NCBI RefSeq assembly: GCF_001421745.1
Contig: NZ_LMKW01000001.1
Span: 248,001 to 312,000 of the forward strand
Direction: 5' to 3'
Origin: Sphingomonas sp. Leaf230
Lineage (GTDB): Bacteria > Pseudomonadota > Alphaproteobacteria > Sphingomonadales > Sphingomonadaceae
DNA length: 64,000 bases
How positions within the stretch are numbered: the stretch's first letter is position 1; each line of letters opens with the position of its first letter. Position numbers and translations under genes: made by a program. The notes under the pieces were generated by a model. The model made no database searches and was not told where the DNA came from. It saw only the letters and a list, made by a program, of their open reading frames with translations. Below are positions 63,814-64,000 of the stretch, in pieces.

Positions 63814-64000
63814 ATGGCGATGGCGAACGGGGGGAATATGCAGGACGCAGCGGCACGGACGATGGTGCGATGGTGGGAAACGCGGTGGTTCGCGCTGGCC
63901 CTTGTCCTGGCGTCCGCGGTGCCGTTGCTATGGCCGGCGCTGCCCCCGCTCGGCGACCTGCCCGGCCATATGGGGCGCTGGCATATCGCCATGGCACTGC
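63814..64000 (+). CDS. Membrane protein, 5' part (3' end beyond window)
   Basis: The first 62 codons of an open frame are visible: a polar start then a hydrophobic segment (FALALVLASAVPLLWPALPP) and LGDLPGHMGRWHIAMAL. It looks like the start of a polytopic protein, but the family cannot be read from this much. The start is uncertain: ATG at 63814, 63820 or 63838 (GGGGGGAAT before the last). Confidence 0.5.
   Translation, partial: MAMANGGNMQDAAARTMVRWWETRWFALALVLASAVPLLWPALPPLGDLPGHMGRWHIAMAL

Overview
The window looks like a chromosomal segment of a high-GC alphaproteobacterium of the Sphingomonas type. It has mreBCD-mrdA-rodA, rpsM-rpsK-rpoA-rplQ, a Sphingomonas-like subclass B3 metallo-beta-lactamase, a large TonB-dependent receptor, SPOR-domain proteins and several families of GC-rich palindromic repeats between genes. 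I see no integrase, transposase, phage gene or CRISPR array. Most of the window is ordinary core genome with a carbohydrate/accessory island in the middle. The species call is inference from gene content and style only.

Layout. 1-10.5 kb: an MFS transporter cut by the left edge, a metallophosphoesterase, an ArsB-type permease, a secreted amidohydrolase, a three-subunit molybdenum aldehyde oxidoreductase (paoABC-like) and a secreted nucleoside hydrolase. 10.6-19.2 kb: tRNA-Lys(CTT), the complete rod-shape operon (mreB, mreC, mreD, mrdA, rodA, leftward) and divergent mutL. 19.3-24.4 kb: two small unknown genes, the S13-S11-RpoA-L17 operon and guaA. 24.4-27.0 kb: a B3 metallo-beta-lactamase in an operon with a DUF969/DUF979 permease pair.

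27.0-38.7 kb is a carbohydrate region: cupin, Tat-exported Gfo/Idh oxidoreductase, esterase, gluconokinase, a 1011-residue double pectate-lyase-3 (GH55-like) protein, a 6-phosphogluconolactonase-like propeller, a type B carboxylesterase and a periplasmic trehalase. Two promoter regions here share a nearly identical palindrome (29508-29523 and 30172-30187), which suggests a common regulator outside the window. An exonuclease-BRCT gene interrupts the region.

38.9-43.2 kb: a SEC-C protein, tRNA-Arg(CCT), a SWIB protein, a small HVA1/TUDOR protein and the glutathione-dependent formaldehyde operon (frmA, VOC protein, frmB). The 5' end of frmB is duplicated around an unfamiliar, low-GC 79-codon gene (42007-42326). 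This is the most unusual structure in the window.

43.6-64 kb: TonB receptor; folE-folM-folB (pterin/monapterin); a DJ-1 family protein; leuA with a leucine-rich leader peptide and alternative RNA stems; yceI; ilvC, ilvN, ilvB; miaA; serB; a lipoprotein; two divergent SPOR proteins; and pyrB followed by a dihydroorotase homologue that has lost its metal ligands. A membrane protein gene is cut by the right edge. Branched-chain amino acid synthesis (leuA, ilvC, ilvN, ilvB) and pyrimidine synthesis (pyrB, pyrC') therefore sit together, all leftward.
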